64,000 nucleotides of DNA from an uncultured Ruminococcus sp. Lineage in GTDB: Bacteria > Bacillota > Clostridia > Oscillospirales > Ruminococcaceae. The notes under the pieces were generated by a model. The model did not search any database and had not been told where the DNA came from. It was given only the letters and a program-made list of their open reading frames with translations. Made by a program: the position numbers and the translations under genes. The stretch covers positions 124,001 through 188,000 of the forward strand of contig CANQWR010000001.1 of the NCBI GenBank assembly GCA_947627625.1, read 5' to 3'. Numbering within the stretch: the stretch's first letter is position 1; each line of letters begins with the position of its first letter. This document shows positions 1-8,452 of the stretch, one piece after another.

Positions 1-277
1 GATATATTTTAACAGGGTCGTCAATGGCAATTCCCTCCGTAGAGAGAGCCATTTCGAGGTCATTGGTGAGATTGTGTTCAATGTCCTTATCGCCGTCGGA
101 GTTCACATCATCTATGATTTCAATGTTCAGGTTTTCGCACTTGTCGTAGAAACTGTTCAGCTGGTCGACATCGAAATCGAGTTCCTCAAGTGCATCGGAA
201 ATTTCCTTTGTCGTGAGTTTTCCCCTTGTCTTTCCCTGTTCGAGCAGGGCGTCGATAGTATTCTTTTTTGAATCCAT
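1..277 (-). CDS. rpoD: RNA polymerase primary sigma factor RpoD (N-terminal part, cut by the window edge)
   Basis: Only the first ~92 codons are present, read on the minus strand from an ATG preceded by AAGGAGGAAC. The peptide begins MDSKKNTIDALLEQGKTRGK, and the following TTKEISDALEELDFD resembles sigma-70 region 1.1, the acidic N-terminal domain that keeps free sigma from binding DNA. The acidic stretch after it fits a primary sigma. The gene lies 12 bases downstream of dnaG, and the ribosome site overlaps the dnaG stop, the usual dnaG-rpoD pairing of Firmicutes. The promoter-binding regions 2-4 lie outside the window, so the call rests on region 1.1 and synteny. Confidence 0.88.
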   Translation of the reverse strand, partial: MDSKKNTIDALLEQGKTRGKLTTKEISDALEELDFDVDQLNSFYDKCENLNIEIIDDVNSDGDKDIEHNLTNDLEMALSTEGIAIDDPVKIY

Positions 278-289
278 CTTTGTTCCTCC

Positions 290-2038
290 TTAAAGTTTTC
301 CTTTTTTTCCTGATTTTGAATTGAAAAGGGAACGAAGTTCCTCATTGGAAATATCTGCATTCTTTCCGTCTGCACTGTATAAGTTTCTCTTCCTCAGCAT
401 CTCTGCACAGTGCAGAAATGTCTGCCGTTCGCATTTTTTAGTCTCTATTCCGCTTATTCTGCCCAGTTCGGCGGGAGAAAATTCGTCATCAAGGAGAGAG
501 AGCGAAAAATTTCCGAATTTTTTTATTCTGTCGACAATTGCCGTGTAGACTTTTCTGTTGAACGGGTCTGTAAAATTAGCTGGGGGGGACTCCCTCTCTA
601 TTTCCGAAACGCTTGACGGGTTTGAGATAAGAAATGATATTATCATCTTTTCTAAGTCAACATCGGGGTAGTTATCCCGATATTCCCGATTGTCAAATTC
701 GGTCACGCCATAATTTTCGGTACGGAGCGGTCTGTCCGACTTCCGTACGCTCTCAACTCTCGCATTCACGGCATCTCTAAGAGTGTGGGAGGGTATTCCG
801 CACCTGTCCGCACATGACGATATGTAGACATCTCTTGCAACGGGTGATTTTATCTCGGCTATTATTTCCGAAACTTTCCTAAGATAATTTATTTTTCCGT
901 ATTCGGAGGACATATCAATTTCGTCCTCGCACTGTCTCAGCATATGCACAACAGCGTCCTCCGACTCCTCAAGCAGTTTTCCGAAATTCTCACTCCCGTA
1001 TTTTTTTATAAATTCATCGGGGTCTTTTGCACCTTTCACAACGAGAACCTTTGAAAATACGTCATATTCGGAGAGATACCTGACGGCTTTTCTGACAGCC
1101 TGCTGACCTGCACTGTCGTTGTCGTATGCAATAATGACTTCCCCCGCAAACCTGCTTATAAGTTTTGCCTGCTGTGGAGTTATTGCAGTGCCAAGAGTTG
1201 CGGTTGCGTTTTCAAATCCCGCCTGATTTACCGCAATTACGTCCATATAGCCCTCACAAAGGATTATATTTTTCATTCCCGATTTTTTCACAAAATTCAT
1301 TGAGTAGAGATTTGTACCCTTTTCAAATACGGGTGTCGTGGCAGTATTGAGATACTTAGCCCTTTCGGTGTCCTTCAGAGCCCTCCCGCCGAAACCTATC
1401 ACTTTTCCGTTCAGATCGACTATCGGGAACATAATTCTGTCTCTGAAAATGTCGTAGAGCCTGCCGTTTTTCTCGGACTTTGCCGACAGCCACGCACTTG
1501 TTATTTCCTCCTCCGAGTAGCCCTTTGACAGGAGATAGTCCGTCAGCAAATTCCACGAATCGGGGGCGTAGCCGAGACCGTATTTTTTAGCGGTCTCAGC
1601 CCGTATTCCCCTCTTTGTAAGATATTCCGCACCTGCAGTGTTCTCTCTGCTGTAGAGATTTTTGTAGAAAAAATTCGCACTCAGACGGTTCAGTTCATAT
1701 ATTACCTCTTTTTTCTTGCTGAGTAACTGTTCTTTTTTGCTGTACACGGGCATTTGAAGCCCCGAACGCCTTGCAAGTTCGGTGATTGTCTCCTTGAAGT
1801 CGAGACCGCTTATCTCCTGAACAAAATTTATAACGTCACCTCTTTTTTGACAGCCATAGCAGAAAAATCTGTTTTCATCGGGGTATATGGCGAGGGACGG
1901 CGTGTCGTCACCGCCGTGGAAAGGACAACTGCACCAGTACAGACGACCTTTTTTTTCGGTTTTACAGTAAGAACTTATGACTTCCTCAATGGGGTTTGCC
2001 TCTTTAAGTCTCTGTATAAAATCGCTGTTCTTATCCAT
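290..2038 (-). CDS. dnaG: DNA primase DnaG
   Basis: Makes RNA primers for lagging-strand DNA synthesis at the replication fork. The 582-residue length is normal for DnaG. The N-terminal CHC2 zinc ribbon is visible as C38-H41-C60-C63 (CPFHGGDDTPS then CYGC). A catalytic core and TOPRIM domain follow (ILCEGYMDV at about residue 257 and the acidic AYDNDSAG motif). The remaining ~150 residues should be the helicase-interaction domain. It sits 6 bases after dgt and just before rpoD, forming the dgt-dnaG-rpoD macromolecular synthesis operon. All primase hallmark motifs appear intact. Confidence 0.97.
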   Translation of the reverse strand: MDKNSDFIQRLKEANPIEEVISSYCKTEKKGRLYWCSCPFHGGDDTPSLAIYPDENRFFCYGCQKRGDVINFVQEISGLDFKETITELARRSGLQMPVYSKKEQLLSKKKEVIYELNRLSANFFYKNLYSRENTAGAEYLTKRGIRAETAKKYGLGYAPDSWNLLTDYLLSKGYSEEEITSAWLSAKSEKNGRLYDIFRDRIMFPIVDLNGKVIGFGGRALKDTERAKYLNTATTPVFEKGTNLYSMNFVKKSGMKNIILCEGYMDVIAVNQAGFENATATLGTAITPQQAKLISRFAGEVIIAYDNDSAGQQAVRKAVRYLSEYDVFSKVLVVKGAKDPDEFIKKYGSENFGKLLEESEDAVVHMLRQCEDEIDMSSEYGKINYLRKVSEIIAEIKSPVARDVYISSCADRCGIPSHTLRDAVNARVESVRKSDRPLRTENYGVTEFDNREYRDNYPDVDLEKMIISFLISNPSSVSEIERESPPANFTDPFNRKVYTAIVDRIKKFGNFSLSLLDDEFSPAELGRISGIETKKCERQTFLHCAEMLRKRNLYSADGKNADISNEELRSLFNSKSGKKGKL

Positions 2039-2044
2039 TCTGTA

Positions 2045-3040
2045 TCACTTCCACGGTCTGGGTATAAAAATTTCGGAGTATCGTCTGATCGCATATTCGT
2101 CACTCATACCCGATATGTAGTCGCACACAGCACAGTCAACATCGCTCTCCCGAGCGATTTTTTGGTACTCATCGGGCATTTCGGAGACGTTCTCCCTGAA
2201 ATACGAGTAAAGACTTCTCACGAGATTTTCAGCCTTTCCCTCCTCACCCTTTGCGGATGGGTTGTAGTAGACTTTTTCAAACATGAAACTTTTGAGTTCA
2301 TCGTGAGCCTTGCGGACTTCGGGCATGAAGTCTATATTTTCCGCACCGTGTTCCACGACAGACGCTACCAGACTTGTAATTCTCTCCGACTTTGATTTCC
2401 CGAGTACCCTTGTGACACTTTCGGGAATTTCGTCATATGATAGAACTCCCGCACGCATGGAGTCCTCAATATCGTGGTTCAGATAGGCAATAGTGTCGGC
2501 AAGTCTCACAACGCACCCCTCACGGGTTTTTGCGGTCATATTTGTGTGGCACTCTATGCCGTCCCTGACAGCAAAAGTCAAATTCAGCCCCTCACCGTTG
2601 TTCTCGATTTTTTCGGCAACTCTCACGCTCTGCATATAGTGTCTGAAACCGTGCGGACAGATTTCGTTCAGGACAGCTTCACCACAGTGACCAAAGGGAG
2701 AGTGCCCGATGTCGTGACCGAGTGCAACAGCCTCCGTCAGGTCCTCATTGAGCCTCAAAGCCCTTGAAATAGTCCTTGCGACCTGAGCGACTTCAAGCGT
2801 GTGAGTGAGCCTTGTTCTGTAGTGGTCGCCTTCGGGGGCGAGAAAGACCTGAGTTTTACGCTTTAGTCTCCTAAAGGCGTTACAGTAGAGAATCCTGTCC
2901 CTGTCACGCTGAAAATCTGTCCTGTAGGGACACTTTTCCTCCTGTCTCTCACGCCTTGTGAATTTTTCATCGTCACTCTTGCAGGCGTACTCACAGAGAA
3001 TATTTTTTTCAATTTTTTCAGTCTGTTCACGGACGTTCAT
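2045..3040 (-). CDS. dgt: deoxyguanosinetriphosphate triphosphohydrolase-like HD protein
   Basis: A cytoplasmic HD-superfamily phosphohydrolase that releases triphosphate from dNTPs. The N-terminal RDRDRILYCNAFRRLKRKTQ motif and the metal-binding segment THTLEVAQ...GHDIGHSPFGH (roughly residues 80-125) are typical of Dgt-family proteins. I use the ATG at 3040 because GGGAGG lies 7 bases before it; the track ORF begins five codons earlier without a ribosome site. At ~331 residues it belongs to the short Dgt class common in Firmicutes, which may differ from E. coli Dgt in substrate range. It is placed directly upstream of dnaG, consistent with a dNTP-pool role linked to replication. Confidence 0.9.
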   Translation of the reverse strand: MNVREQTEKIEKNILCEYACKSDDEKFTRRERQEEKCPYRTDFQRDRDRILYCNAFRRLKRKTQVFLAPEGDHYRTRLTHTLEVAQVARTISRALRLNEDLTEAVALGHDIGHSPFGHCGEAVLNEICPHGFRHYMQSVRVAEKIENNGEGLNLTFAVRDGIECHTNMTAKTREGCVVRLADTIAYLNHDIEDSMRAGVLSYDEIPESVTRVLGKSKSERITSLVASVVEHGAENIDFMPEVRKAHDELKSFMFEKVYYNPSAKGEEGKAENLVRSLYSYFRENVSEMPDEYQKIARESDVDCAVCDYISGMSDEYAIRRYSEIFIPRPWK

Positions 3041-3061
3041 AAAAAATCCTCCCATATCCGA

Positions 3062-3691
3062 CTAAGAAACCGATGTGAAATCCTGATAACTCTCGCCCAT
3101 ATCGGTGACATCTGCCGAGCCGTTTGTTATCTCGCAGAGCTTTTTTTTCAGAGGTTCAAGAAGTTCGCTTAGAACAAGAATTTCAAGCACAACTTCCCCG
3201 CCAAAATCCGAATTTACGACTATAGTCTTGAAATCAGGCAGAATATAGTTTATCTTGCCATAGAGATTGTAGTCTGTTCTGATTACAAGTCTGTGGCAGA
3301 GACACATATTCATAATTTTTGCCGAGTCGCAGGTTATTGACGCAGAGTGAGAATAAGCCCTTATAAGACCCCCTCCGCCGAGGAGTATACCGCCGAAATA
3401 TCTTGTGACGACTATACAAACGTCCGTGAGATTTTTTTTTCGGAGTACTTCCAGAACGGGCATACCTGCAGTTCCGTGGGGTTCGCCGTCATCGGAATAT
3501 CGGGAAATATTGTCGTCACGGAGTATGTAGGCATAGACGTTGTGACGTGCTTTTCGGTTATTCGCACGGACACTCTCGATAAAATTCACAGCTTGTTCGT
3601 TCGTCCTGACGGGAGCCATACAGCCTATAAATTCGGATTTTTTCTCTACAAAAGAGGTCTTTGCGACCTCAGCTATCGTGAAATAATTCAT
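3062..3691 (-). CDS. YigZ/IMPACT family protein
   Basis: A UPF0029/IMPACT-type protein of about 209 residues. The N-terminal domain carries the signature SRYSDDGEPHGTAGMPVLEVL and the RYFGGILLGGGGLIRAYS segment. The C-terminal ~70 residues match the small ferredoxin-like domain of YigZ relatives. The biochemical role in bacteria is not firmly settled; the eukaryotic relative IMPACT is a translation regulator. I start at MNYFTIAE (ATG 3691) because the longer track ORF would run through the rpmE terminator. That terminator ends only ~18 bases upstream, so expression may depend on read-through. Confidence 0.88.
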   Translation of the reverse strand: MNYFTIAEVAKTSFVEKKSEFIGCMAPVRTNEQAVNFIESVRANNRKARHNVYAYILRDDNISRYSDDGEPHGTAGMPVLEVLRKKNLTDVCIVVTRYFGGILLGGGGLIRAYSHSASITCDSAKIMNMCLCHRLVIRTDYNLYGKINYILPDFKTIVVNSDFGGEVVLEILVLSELLEPLKKKLCEITNGSADVTDMGESYQDFTSVS

Positions 3692-3709
3692 ATTTTTTAC
3701 CTTTTGTGC

Positions 3710-3736
3710 AAAAAAGCCGGTCAGGAAAGACCGGCT
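3710..3736 (-). terminator. rho-independent terminator of rpmE
   Basis: On the minus strand an 8-bp perfect stem, AGCCGGTC/GACCGGCT, closes a 6-base loop and is followed by a run of six T. It lies 5 bases after the rpmE stop and immediately before the ribosome site of the YigZ-family gene. Confidence 0.85.
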
Positions 3737-3741
3737 GTAAA

Positions 3742-3945
3742 TCACTTGCCCATATTGAAACGTCTCTTGAATCTGTCAACACGTCCGCCCGTATCGACGA
3801 GCTTTTGCTTACCGGTGTAGAACGGATGGCACTTCGAGCAGATTTCAACCTTGATATTCTCTTTTGTGGACAGAGTTTCAATTACGTTGCCACAGTGGCA
3901 GGTAATTGTAGTCTTGAAAAGCACAGGATGGAGTCCCTCTTTCAC
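3742..3945 (-). CDS. rpmE: 50S ribosomal protein L31
   Basis: A 67-residue zinc-type L31 of the large ribosomal subunit. Residues KEGLHPVLF open the protein as usual, and the zinc-binding cysteines are visible in TCHCGN and [13 protein letters not shown], so this is the C+ (zinc-containing) paralogue. I place the start at a GTG (3945), 6 bases after AGAGGTG; upstream in-frame codons do not encode L31-like sequence. A consensus promoter and a structured ~80-base leader precede it and a strong terminator follows, so it can be monocistronic. Confidence 0.95.
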   Translation of the reverse strand: MKEGLHPVLFKTTITCHCGNVIETLSTKENIKVEICSKCHPFYTGKQKLVDTGGRVDRFKRRFNMGK

Positions 3946-3959
3946 GATTGTCACCTCTT

Positions 3960-4027
3960 TCAGAATACTATTTGTTGTATACTGACAGCCCATCAGTTCC
4001 CTTAGACAGTAGTGCCGTAATACAATA
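3960..4027 (-). promoter_or_regulatory. structured rpmE 5' leader, possible L31 autoregulatory element
   Basis: The predicted transcript carries about 80 bases before the L31 start codon. A 6-bp closing helix TTGTAT/ATACAA (4020-4025 with 3975-3980) encloses a second hairpin ACTGA/TCAGT with a 7-base loop. L31 leaders that bind the ribosomal protein are known from several phyla including Firmicutes. I have not matched this sequence to any of them, so the regulatory role is inferred from position and pairing. Confidence 0.4.
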
Positions 4028-4033
4028 TATTTC

Positions 4034-4062
4034 ATTATAACAAATTGAGAACGATTTGTCAA
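4034..4062 (-). promoter_or_regulatory. sigma-A promoter of rpmE
   Basis: Minus-strand TTGACA (4057-4062) and TATAAT (4034-4039) separated by exactly 17 bases, a perfect consensus for the housekeeping sigma factor. Confidence 0.85.
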
Positions 4063-4099
4063 GGGGAAAAGATATATTTTTATTTTTTAACTTTTGATT

Positions 4100-4942
4100 T
4101 TATTTCCTGCTCTCTTTTGCGTAGTCCGTGAGTTCACCGAGACAGTATTCAAAGCAAGTTCCGTACCACATTTCTTTCATGCACGGTAAAGTGGCACGGA
4201 TACAGTCGGCAGTAAACCCGACAGAGATGTCAAGGGACTCCTGCAATGACTTCCCAAGAGTGACCGCCCCAGTGAAAACGCTTGCGAAAATATCGCCTGT
4301 GCCGTGGACATAGCCGTCAATGTGTTCCCTGAAGGAGGAGCAGAAGACATTTTTTTCCGAGTCATAAGCCATAGCACCGTGTTTGTTGCCCGACTGCACG
4401 CCCGTCAGGACAGGTACACGGCAACCGAGTTCAGAGAGGTTTACTAAAATATTTTTAACGTTCTCCTGACTGTAGTCCTCTTTGTACGGAATATCGAGCA
4501 GCAGACAGGCTTCCGTGATGTTGGGGATTATAAAATCAGCCTTTGAGCAGAGTTTTTTCATCTCACGGACAAATTTTTCGGTGAAACCTGCGTAAAATTT
4601 TCCCGAATCGCCCATAACAGGGTCTACAACTATAAAATTTTCGGAATTTCCGAAATCGTCAAAAAAATCGGAGACAATTCTGACCTGTTCAACCGAACCG
4701 AGATAGCCTGTATAGATACCGTTGAAATCAAGACCGAGTTTTTTCCAGTGTTCCGCAATTTGGGGAATATCTCCTGTCAGGTCTCTGAAAGTATAGCCCT
4801 TGAAACCGCCTGTGTGAGTTGACAGGACAGCTGTGGGGATAACAGCAGTCTCAATTCCCATGGCGGAGATTATGGGCAGGGCAGAGGTCAGCGAACACTT
4901 CCCGAAACAAGATATGTCCTGAATTGTGACAATTTTTTTCAT
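4100..4942 (-). CDS. pyridoxal/pyridoxamine kinase (PdxK/PdxY type)
   Basis: Phosphorylates B6 vitamers with ATP to salvage pyridoxal 5'-phosphate. The 280-residue ribokinase-fold protein has the PdxK-like N-terminus (TIQDISCFGKCSLTSALPI and AVLSTHTGGFKG), the VVDPVMGDSGKFY segment and the C-terminal GTGDIFASVFTGA anion hole with the catalytic Asp. It overlaps the DUF3877-like gene by 4 bases, so the two are probably co-translated. The PdxK versus PdxY name cannot be decided from sequence alone. GlyA in this window is a PLP enzyme, but no operon link exists. Confidence 0.9.
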   Translation of the reverse strand: MKKIVTIQDISCFGKCSLTSALPIISAMGIETAVIPTAVLSTHTGGFKGYTFRDLTGDIPQIAEHWKKLGLDFNGIYTGYLGSVEQVRIVSDFFDDFGNSENFIVVDPVMGDSGKFYAGFTEKFVREMKKLCSKADFIIPNITEACLLLDIPYKEDYSQENVKNILVNLSELGCRVPVLTGVQSGNKHGAMAYDSEKNVFCSSFREHIDGYVHGTGDIFASVFTGAVTLGKSLQESLDISVGFTADCIRATLPCMKEMWYGTCFEYCLGELTDYAKESRK

Positions 4943-5481
4943 TCAGAGTCCTCCTGAAAGCCGAAATCAAAGTAATCCTCTTTTATGAATCTGTGATAGC
5001 TGACGTGTCCGCCCTCATCGGCAAGGCAGTAAAAATACTCTTCGGGCTTGCCGTCATTGAAAAAGACAAGGCAGTCAAACTCTTCACTTTTTACTTTTTT
5101 GACTGTTATTTCGCCGTATTTTCTGAAAATATCGAGAATTTCGGGGATAGTAGTGCCGTGCCTGCGGACAGCCTCCACAAACTCCGTGATAAAATCGTAA
5201 CCGTCAAGACCGTTCACATAGGCACCGCCCTTTTCGGGGACAGTTATGCAGAAACCGTTTTTTATCCTCTCAGAACTGATACCGCCGAGATGGTCACAGA
5301 AATACTCCGAAAAATCTTTGAGTATCTCCTCAGCCTGTTCAAAATCGAGTTTTTCGCCGAGCAGGTGACTGAGCGAGCTGAGCATATAGTTGAAACTCAC
5401 GGGCTTGTTGTCAAAGCCTATTTTGAGTTGAGCCTCTTTTATATTGTCGGTTATATTTTTTTCAAGTCTCTCAAAGTTCAT
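4939..5481 (-). CDS. DUF3877-like protein
   Basis: A 180-residue soluble protein with no signal peptide or membrane segment. It resembles, from memory, the DUF3877 family of Firmicutes proteins of similar length. The N-terminal half is helical and acidic, and the C-terminal half (EFDCLVFFNDGKPEEYFYCLADEGG) looks like mixed strand and helix. The function is unknown. Its stop overlaps the start of the pyridoxal kinase gene, which makes it the promoter-proximal partner of that gene. The region upstream is too AT-rich to single out one promoter. Confidence 0.65.
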   Translation of the reverse strand: MNFERLEKNITDNIKEAQLKIGFDNKPVSFNYMLSSLSHLLGEKLDFEQAEEILKDFSEYFCDHLGGISSERIKNGFCITVPEKGGAYVNGLDGYDFITEFVEAVRRHGTTIPEILDIFRKYGEITVKKVKSEEFDCLVFFNDGKPEEYFYCLADEGGHVSYHRFIKEDYFDFGFQEDSE

Positions 5482-5546
5482 TTTAATCTCTCCTGTCTTA
5501 TATTAAATTTATATATATTTATATTAAATTTTATATTAAATAAAAC

Positions 5547-6707
5547 TCACACAGCTTGTAGTATTTCTATAGCTTTATTCAACTGTGCGTCAATATCGCT
5601 GTCGGAGTTGTCAACAACGTAGTCGGGAGTTATACCAACTCCGTCATAGCAATCGGAGACAGCCGTCTTGTACTCCGCAACGGTCAGCACAACCGCACTG
5701 CCGTCGTCAAATTCGGAAGTCACCTGCATAACGCCTTTTCCGTAAGTCTGCACTCCCACTATATCAGCCTTTCCCGCATCACGGAGTGCAGCGGTAAACA
5801 GTTCCCCCGCACTTGCCGTATTTTCGTTGACTATCACCACCATAGGCAATTCGATTTCGGACTCATCGGAGTAGACTATCGTCTCGGAGTGACCGTCTTT
5901 ATATTCGGCAGTCGCAACAACTCCCTCAGGCAGAAGAGGGTCAAGACAGTCCTCAAGAGCCGTTACAAGCCCCCCGCCGTTGTCACGCAGGTCAAATATC
6001 AGAGACTTTGCACCGTTTGAAGTAAGTCTCTCCAGAACATCTATAAACTGCTGTGTGGTGTTCTCCTTGAAACTGCTTATTTTTATATAACCCGTGTAAT
6101 TGCTGAGCATTTCGCCCGTCACGGAAACGACTTCTATCTCCTCACGGATAAAGGAGTAATCCCTGTCTATACCGTTTCTCCGAACGGTCAGAGAAATTTC
6201 AGAGCCGACATTTCCACGCATGAAGTCCATAGCCTCTTCAAACGTCATATCTTTTACGTCAACACCGTCAGCGGATATTATAATGTCGCCCTCCTGAATG
6301 CCCGAATCGCTTGCGGGGGAGTTCTCCATAACGCCTGTAACTGCTATATAACCGCTGTCGTCATGTTCGAGAGTAAGCCCCATTCCGACCACTCTTCCCG
6401 AACTGTCCTCTTTTTCGGTGTTGTACTCGTCCTCAGTCAGATAGCGTGAATACTTGTCATCGAGACCTGAGACATAACCTTTCAGAATGCCGTCCGTGAG
6501 TTCTGTCTCGTTTATATCTCCGTAGTAATTTTCTCTGACATATGTGTCAAGGAGCTGTAGCGAATCGTATTTCTTTCCCTTTTCGTTCACGTCGAGGACT
6601 TTTCTGTTGAAACTCTGTAGCGAGAAAAACGAAGTCAGTATAAACGTCACAGCGATAGATATGGCGACAAGACTGACAGCCAGACCGAGACTTATTTTTT
6701 TATTCAT
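5547..6707 (-). CDS. S41 family C-terminal processing peptidase with PDZ domain
   Basis: A membrane-anchored serine protease of the CtpA/Prc type. Residues ~7-30 form an N-terminal membrane anchor. A PDZ domain follows (about 100-180, with GIQEGDIIISADG), then the S41 catalytic domain with the serine in NTASAGELFTAAL and the lysine in TYGKGVMQ, so the Ser-Lys dyad is intact. The length of 386 is typical. It lies downstream of ftsE-ftsX-M23, a conserved arrangement in Firmicutes in which these proteins act in cell-wall cleavage at division. A hairpin separates it from the M23 gene. Confidence 0.93.
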   Translation of the reverse strand: MNKKISLGLAVSLVAISIAVTFILTSFFSLQSFNRKVLDVNEKGKKYDSLQLLDTYVRENYYGDINETELTDGILKGYVSGLDDKYSRYLTEDEYNTEKEDSSGRVVGMGLTLEHDDSGYIAVTGVMENSPASDSGIQEGDIIISADGVDVKDMTFEEAMDFMRGNVGSEISLTVRRNGIDRDYSFIREEIEVVSVTGEMLSNYTGYIKISSFKENTTQQFIDVLERLTSNGAKSLIFDLRDNGGGLVTALEDCLDPLLPEGVVATAEYKDGHSETIVYSDESEIELPMVVIVNENTASAGELFTAALRDAGKADIVGVQTYGKGVMQVTSEFDDGSAVVLTVAEYKTAVSDCYDGVGITPDYVVDNSDSDIDAQLNKAIEILQAV

Positions 6708-6786
6708 AAAATATCTCTCTCTTTCAAATTTGCAGATTTGGAGTTATCGGGTTCACGCTTATTTCGGGAACACAGTATAAATTATA

Positions 6787-6810
6787 ATGCGGTTGCAGAA
6801 GCAACCGCAT
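6787..6810 (-). terminator. hairpin between the M23 and S41 genes
   Basis: A 10-bp perfect stem, ATGCGGTTGC with its complement, around a 4-base loop, lying 20 bases after the M23 stop. No T-run follows on the minus strand, so it may attenuate or stabilise rather than terminate. Confidence 0.45.
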
Positions 6811-6831
6811 AATATTGCAGTCATGGTGTTA

Positions 6832-8370
6832 TCAGGGACTTACATATTTCTGTGGGTCTGTCTGGACACCGTTTTCAAGTACTTCAAAGTGCAGGTGAGG
6901 ACCTGTCGACCAGCCTGTTGAACCGACATAGCCTATCTCCTGACCCTGTTGGACGTAGTCCCCCACAGAGACACATATACTTGCCATGTGACCGTAAAGT
7001 GTCGAATAAGTGCCGTCGTGTGCGATAACAACATAATTTCCGTAACCTCCTCCACAGCCACAGCTGTCGTCTTTTCCGTAGTTGTGAGTGCAGGAGTTAT
7101 TAGCCGAGACGACAGTTCCCGACCTTGATGCAACGACAGTACCGCCTGCTATGTTCGCATCGCCAACGTCCATACCCTTGTGGTCGGTACTTCCCGCAAG
7201 GTCTCTGAGACCGAACGGACTCGAAATATAGCTGAAACCGGGAGCGGGCCATATGAAATCGGATGTAGGAGCAGTGTAGGAGGATTCCTCGTTCTCATCA
7301 ACCTGTTTCTGAGCTTCCTCAGCTTCCTGCTTTGCCCTGTCGGCTTCCTCACGGGCTTGCTGTGCAAGTCTCTCCGCCTCCTCACGCTCTGCCTGTTCCT
7401 CAGCCTTTTTCTTCTCCTCAGCGAGTCTTTCAGCCTCTTCCGCAGCTTTTCTCTTCTCCTCAGCTATTCTGTCAGCCTCTTCAGCGTCTTTTCTCTTCTG
7501 TTCGGCAATAGCAGCCTGTTCCTCCTCATAGCGTTTCTGTGCGAGTTCCTTATTCTTTTCGATTTCGGCAACTATGTCGTTGTACTCCTCATTAAGAGCC
7601 TCATTCTGCTTTGCGAGTTCCTCCTTGTCCGCACCGAGTTTTTCCTGTTCTTTTGCAATGCGGTCTATCTCCTCTGAGGTCTTCTGCATTTTTTCGTTGA
7701 GAGTCTGTATTTCTGCATCTTTTTCGTCACGCTTTTTCTGCTGGTCGTTCTGTTTTGTCACAAGGGCGTTTTTTTCGGTTTCGAGGTCGGTTTTAGACTT
7801 TTCAAGCCTGTCTATTTCGTCAACGATTTCGGTTATGAGTTGTTCGTCGTGTTCGGACATTCTGCTGACCATTACAGCTCTTGACATCATGTCATAGAAA
7901 CTTGAAGAGCCGAGAAGTATCGAAGCTGTGTTTTCGTTTCCCGAAACGTAAATCTCACACAGACGCTGTTTGAAAGTCTCTATGTGTTCATCTATATCAG
8001 CCTGTTGGGACTCTATATCGGCAGTCAGAGAATCTATGCTGACCTGTGCGGAATATATCTCATCTGAAATTTTTTCAAGTTCGTCGTTCAGGAGAGAAAT
8101 ATTGTCCTGAATCAGCTTTATCTGTTCAAGAAGATTTTGCTGATAGGAAACTTCCTCGTCCTTGTCGCCCTCAAGTGCAGAGATTTTCTCTTCAAGTTCG
8201 GCAATTTTTTCGTCATTGTCCTTTCGCTGTTCCTGAATATCCACGACAGACCTTGCGGACACGCTCCTGCTGTCGTCCTTTACACACTCATACGACACAA
8301 CAGCACCCGCTGAAACGGCGGTACACACCAGAAAAGACAGAACTCTCTCCGCTATGTGCAGTTTCTTCAT
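6832..8370 (-). CDS. coiled-coil M23 peptidase, EnvC/PcsB-like murein hydrolase partner of FtsEX
   Basis: A secreted wall hydrolase or activator of ~512 residues. An N-terminal signal segment (VLSFLVCTAVSAGAVVSY) is followed by a long coiled coil (about 40-350) rich in E, K, A and Q, then an M23/LytM domain with the metal ligands in SSPFGLRD...DHKGMDVG and GPHLHFEV. The domain therefore looks catalytically complete. Coiled-coil plus M23 proteins next to ftsEX are the classical FtsX-regulated hydrolases. I favour the ATG at 8370, since it starts the signal peptide. No good ribosome site precedes it; an AGAGGAG lies ~30 bases upstream inside the longer ORF, so the start is uncertain. Confidence 0.9.
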   Translation of the reverse strand: MKKLHIAERVLSFLVCTAVSAGAVVSYECVKDDSRSVSARSVVDIQEQRKDNDEKIAELEEKISALEGDKDEEVSYQQNLLEQIKLIQDNISLLNDELEKISDEIYSAQVSIDSLTADIESQQADIDEHIETFKQRLCEIYVSGNENTASILLGSSSFYDMMSRAVMVSRMSEHDEQLITEIVDEIDRLEKSKTDLETEKNALVTKQNDQQKKRDEKDAEIQTLNEKMQKTSEEIDRIAKEQEKLGADKEELAKQNEALNEEYNDIVAEIEKNKELAQKRYEEEQAAIAEQKRKDAEEADRIAEEKRKAAEEAERLAEEKKKAEEQAEREEAERLAQQAREEADRAKQEAEEAQKQVDENEESSYTAPTSDFIWPAPGFSYISSPFGLRDLAGSTDHKGMDVGDANIAGGTVVASRSGTVVSANNSCTHNYGKDDSCGCGGGYGNYVVIAHDGTYSTLYGHMASICVSVGDYVQQGQEIGYVGSTGWSTGPHLHFEVLENGVQTDPQKYVSP

Positions 8371-8452
8371 TTCAATTCGGCGAATAAAAAACGCCTTGTC
8401 TCCTCTCATAATAGTTAATCGGTTAATTTTAATTTATTAAATTTGTAATAAG

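Noticed and set aside
7180-7677. 165-residue plus-strand ORF rich in Leu and Ser
   Set aside because: Antisense shadow of the coiled coil of the M23 protein.
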